The notes below the pieces were generated by a model, which did no database searches, had not been told where the DNA came from, and saw only the letters and a program-made list of their open reading frames with translations. From Rathayibacter caricis DSM 15933 (GTDB lineage: Bacteria; Actinomycetota; Actinomycetes; Actinomycetales; Microbacteriaceae): a DNA stretch of 64,000 nt. The DNA lies in NCBI RefSeq assembly GCF_003044275.1, contig NZ_PZPL01000001.1, positions 1,178,001 through 1,242,000 of the forward strand. Direction: 5' to 3'. The position numbers and the translations under genes are program-made. Below are positions 61,929 through 64,000 of the stretch, in pieces. Position 1 is the stretch's first letter; every line of letters begins with the position of its first letter.

Positions 61929-62504
61929 TCAGCCGGAGTGCGTCGTCACCAGCAGGTAGCGCGCCGCACCGGCCGCGTCGGCCGGAACCGACCAGCGGTG
62001 CGGGCGCGTCGTCTCGATCGTGATCGACTCGCCCGCCGACACCGTGCGGGACGCCCCGTCGGCGTAGGTGAGCACGGCGGCCCCCTCCGTCACGAAGACG
62101 AACTCCTCACCCGGATGCGCGAAGTCGACGTCGTCCGACTGCCCCGGCTGCGCGGTGAAGAGGTACGCCTCCGTCCGGCGCCCAGGGCCCCCCGCGACCA
62201 GCCGCGCGCGCGGGGCGTGTGGGGCGTCGCTCGCGCGCAGGTGCGCCTCCGGTGTCGTGTCGTCGGAGGAGGCGATCGCCGGTACCAGCTCGGCCGGCGG
62301 CACGTCGAACGCCGCGGCCAGGGCGTAGAGGGTCGAGAGGCTGGGCAGCAGCCGGCCGTTCTCGAGCTTCGAGAGGAACGGCTGCGAGACGCCGGCCTCG
62401 GCCGCGAGCGCCCGCATCGACAGGCCGCGGGAGGTCCGCAGGGCGCGGACGAGCGCGCCGATCTCGGAGGCGAGGGCGGGTGCCTCCGCAGCGTCGTCGC
62501 TCAT
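61929..62504 (-). CDS. XRE-family regulator with C-terminal cupin domain
   Basis: 191 residues. HTH LVRALRTSRGLSMRALAAEA, GVSQPFLSKLENGRLLPSLS (about 17-57) and cupin VDFAHPGEEFVFVTEGAAVL, VSAGESITIETTRPHRWSVP in the C-terminal half. This architecture is common in regulators of small-molecule catabolism, the cupin being the sensor. GGAGG is five bases from ATG 62504. It is divergent from the LLM monooxygenase with three TGATAAC copies between them; it probably controls both. Confidence 0.92.
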   Translation of the reverse strand: MSDDAAEAPALASEIGALVRALRTSRGLSMRALAAEAGVSQPFLSKLENGRLLPSLSTLYALAAAFDVPPAELVPAIASSDDTTPEAHLRASDAPHAPRARLVAGGPGRRTEAYLFTAQPGQSDDVDFAHPGEEFVFVTEGAAVLTYADGASRTVSAGESITIETTRPHRWSVPADAAGAARYLLVTTHSG

Positions 62505-62556
62505 CGGTCCTCCGGGTGGTGCGGTGGTGCGGTCTTGCGGCGAATGATTACTCCTG

Positions 62557-62591
62557 GTTATCATCGCCGTGTTGATAACGCGAGGTTATCA
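62557..62591. promoter_or_regulatory. triple TGATAAC operator
   Basis: GTTATCA (62557-62563), TGATAAC (62573-62579), GTTATCA (62585-62591). The first overlaps the probable -10 box of the monooxygenase promoter (TTGCGG at 62535-62540, 17 bases, TTATCA at 62558-62563). Likely bound by the XRE-cupin regulator. Confidence 0.7.
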
Positions 62592-62636
62592 GCCCTCCGG
62601 TCGGGAGCATCCGATCGCCATCGAAGGGCAGCACCC

Positions 62637-64000
62637 GTGACCAAGCAGATCTTCCTCGGCGCGTTCGAGGAGTTCACGCCGAACTTCATCAGCAACGCCT
62701 GGCATCACCCCCGCGGCGACACGAGCGGATTCGCCACCCTCGAGTACTGGCAGGACCTCGCGCGCAGACTCGAGGACGCCGGCTTCGACTTCCTCTTCCT
62801 CGCCGAGGCGCTCGGCTACCCGATGAGCGGCGACGACGTGCCCGAGGTCGTGATCCGCGAGGCCGTGCAGGTACCCGTGCACGATCCGCTCGCCCTCGTC
62901 AGCGGGCTCGCCGCCACCGTCGACCGCCTCGGCTTCGTCGTCACCGCCTCCACCACCGCGCAGCAGCCCTACCTCAACGCCCGCACCTTCACCACGCTGG
63001 ATCACCTGACGAAGGGCCGCATCGCCTGGAACATCGTCACCTCCGACAACCAGGTCGCGCTCACCAAGCTCCTCGGGCACGACGGAGTCACGCCCCACGA
63101 CGAGCGCTACCGCCGCGCCACCGAGTTCGTCGAGCTGTGCCTGAAGCTCTGGGAGGGCGCGTGGGAGGACGACGCCGTCGTCTACGACAAGGCGACCCGG
63201 ACCTACGCCGACCCCGCGAAGGTGCACCGCATCACCCACGAGGGGGAGTACTTCCGCTACGACGGCTACTTCCCGGCGATCCCGTCGGTGCAGCGCACGC
63301 CGCTCCTGCTGCAGGCGGGCACCTCCTCGGCCGGCCGCGCCTTCGCCGGCCGCTACGGCGAGTGCGTCTTCATCCAGGACCGCGACCTCGGCAAGGCCGC
63401 CGCCACCGTCGCCGACCTGCGGGCGCGGGCCGAGGCGAACGGCCGCGACCCGCGGCACATCACGGTCATCCCCTCCGTCTCGATCATCGTCGGCGACACG
63501 GAGGAGGAGGCGGTGCGCCTGCGCGCCGAGCTCGACGCGACGCCCTCCCGCGAGGCCGCCGCCGCGCTGTTCATGGGTTGGAGCGGCGTCGACCTGATGT
63601 CGTTCCCGCTCGACGCGACCCTCGCCGAGGTGACGACCGAGGTCGGGCAGACCATGCTCGCGATGTTCCAGCAGCCCGAGTACAGCCCGACCGTCGCCGA
63701 GATCCTCGACGTGATCACGTCCTCGATCGGGGGCATGCGCGTCACCGGCACCGCGGAGTCGGTCGCCGATCAGCTGCAGGAGATCGTCGACCGCACCGAC
63801 GTCGACGGCTTCCTGATCGAGTACACCTACGGCTCGTGGGAGACGTACCGCGACTTCGCGGAGCAGGTGATGCCGCTGCTGCGTGAGCGCGGCATGCTGC
63901 CCGAGACGCCCCGCTCCGGATCGATGCGCGAGCGGATCCTCGGACGCGGCGTGCCGACGCTGCCAGCCGGGCACCCCGGCTCCGCGTTCCGGGTGGGCGA
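62637..64000 (+). CDS. LLM-class flavin-dependent monooxygenase (NtaA/SnaA/DszA type), cut by the window end
   Basis: 454 codons are present with no stop, so the gene continues past the edge. Family features of bacterial luciferase-like monooxygenases of the nitrilotriacetate-monooxygenase component A group: FDFLFLAEALGYP, TASTTAQQPYLNARTFTTLD, RIAWNIVTSDN, LLQAGTSSAGRAFAGRYGEC. These enzymes use reduced FMN from a separate reductase to oxidise small organic substrates (amines, sulfonates, thiophenes). GTG 62637 follows AAGGG. Controlled by the divergent XRE-cupin regulator. Confidence 0.93.
   Translation, partial: MTKQIFLGAFEEFTPNFISNAWHHPRGDTSGFATLEYWQDLARRLEDAGFDFLFLAEALGYPMSGDDVPEVVIREAVQVPVHDPLALVSGLAATVDRLGFVVTASTTAQQPYLNARTFTTLDHLTKGRIAWNIVTSDNQVALTKLLGHDGVTPHDERYRRATEFVELCLKLWEGAWEDDAVVYDKATRTYADPAKVHRITHEGEYFRYDGYFPAIPSVQRTPLLLQAGTSSAGRAFAGRYGECVFIQDRDLGKAAATVADLRARAEANGRDPRHITVIPSVSIIVGDTEEEAVRLRAELDATPSREAAAALFMGWSGVDLMSFPLDATLAEVTTEVGQTMLAMFQQPEYSPTVAEILDVITSSIGGMRVTGTAESVADQLQEIVDRTDVDGFLIEYTYGSWETYRDFAEQVMPLLRERGMLPETPRSGSMRERILGRGVPTLPAGHPGSAFRVG

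Overview
The window is uniformly GC-rich (roughly 70 percent by eye), with GTG and TTG starts, 4-base ATGA/GTGA gene overlaps, CUT1-type sugar transporters, small actinobacterial families and dense intergenic palindromes built on TGGTCGAGTAG/GTATCGAGACC. Together these suggest a chromosomal segment of a plant- or soil-associated actinobacterium of the family Microbacteriaceae (Rathayibacter, Curtobacterium or Clavibacter type). That placement is inferred from gene content and style; no rRNA or marker gene is present. I see no tRNA, rRNA, CRISPR array, insertion sequence, phage or transfer region.

Layout. 1-9450: the tail of a secreted protein, small membrane proteins (including a tandem paralogous pair), a nonsense-interrupted gene, an epimerase-like protein, a manganese catalase, an ABC exporter and a photolyase-like flavoprotein. 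9612-12747: two ADP-ribosylglycohydrolase paralogues facing a LacI regulator across a palindromic operator. 13029-17369: TetR/SDR divergent pair, an ECF sigma factor operon with two Asp23-like genes, and an AraC regulator. 17551-26034: an alpha-galactoside locus with a GH-D glycosidase facing two CUT1 permeases, a binding lipoprotein, a LacI regulator and a GH36 alpha-galactosidase. 26182-44725: a complete myo-inositol catabolic locus (IolC, aldolase, IolA, IolB, IolD, GntR regulator, transaldolase-like protein, CUT2 transporter, two Gfo/Idh/MocA dehydrogenases, IolI/IolH-like and IolE-like proteins), with a thioesterase and a GNAT-AAA+ fusion inside it. 44857-47418: a large secreted subtilase. 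48037-52997: an Asp23 envelope-stress cluster with a holin-like protein and an aquaporin. 53206-64000: housekeeping-like genes, a DUF7882-type pair, a secreted GH53 galactanase, and an XRE-cupin regulator beside an LLM flavin monooxygenase that runs off the end.

How it fits together. The main signal is one operator-like word, ATGT-N4-ACAT, found exactly in the control regions of the galactosidase locus, iolC, the GntR/transaldolase pair and the SBP/oxidoreductase pair, and once with one mismatch upstream of the iolE-like gene. It implies one regulon spanning alpha-galactoside and inositol breakdown, as expected for use of galactosyl-inositols such as galactinol, a plant metabolite. With the galactanase and the galactoside transporter this suggests a life on plant material. 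A second theme is envelope stress: an ECF sigma operon whose conserved coding region begins at an apparent ATC start, and the distant Asp23 cluster.

At least three unrelated families of intergenic palindromes (A: TGGTCGAGTAG type; B: GATCCGTCGCGAACGG type; C: CGAGTGGNCGCGGANCGGGC type) occupy most of the non-coding space, often behind gene ends.
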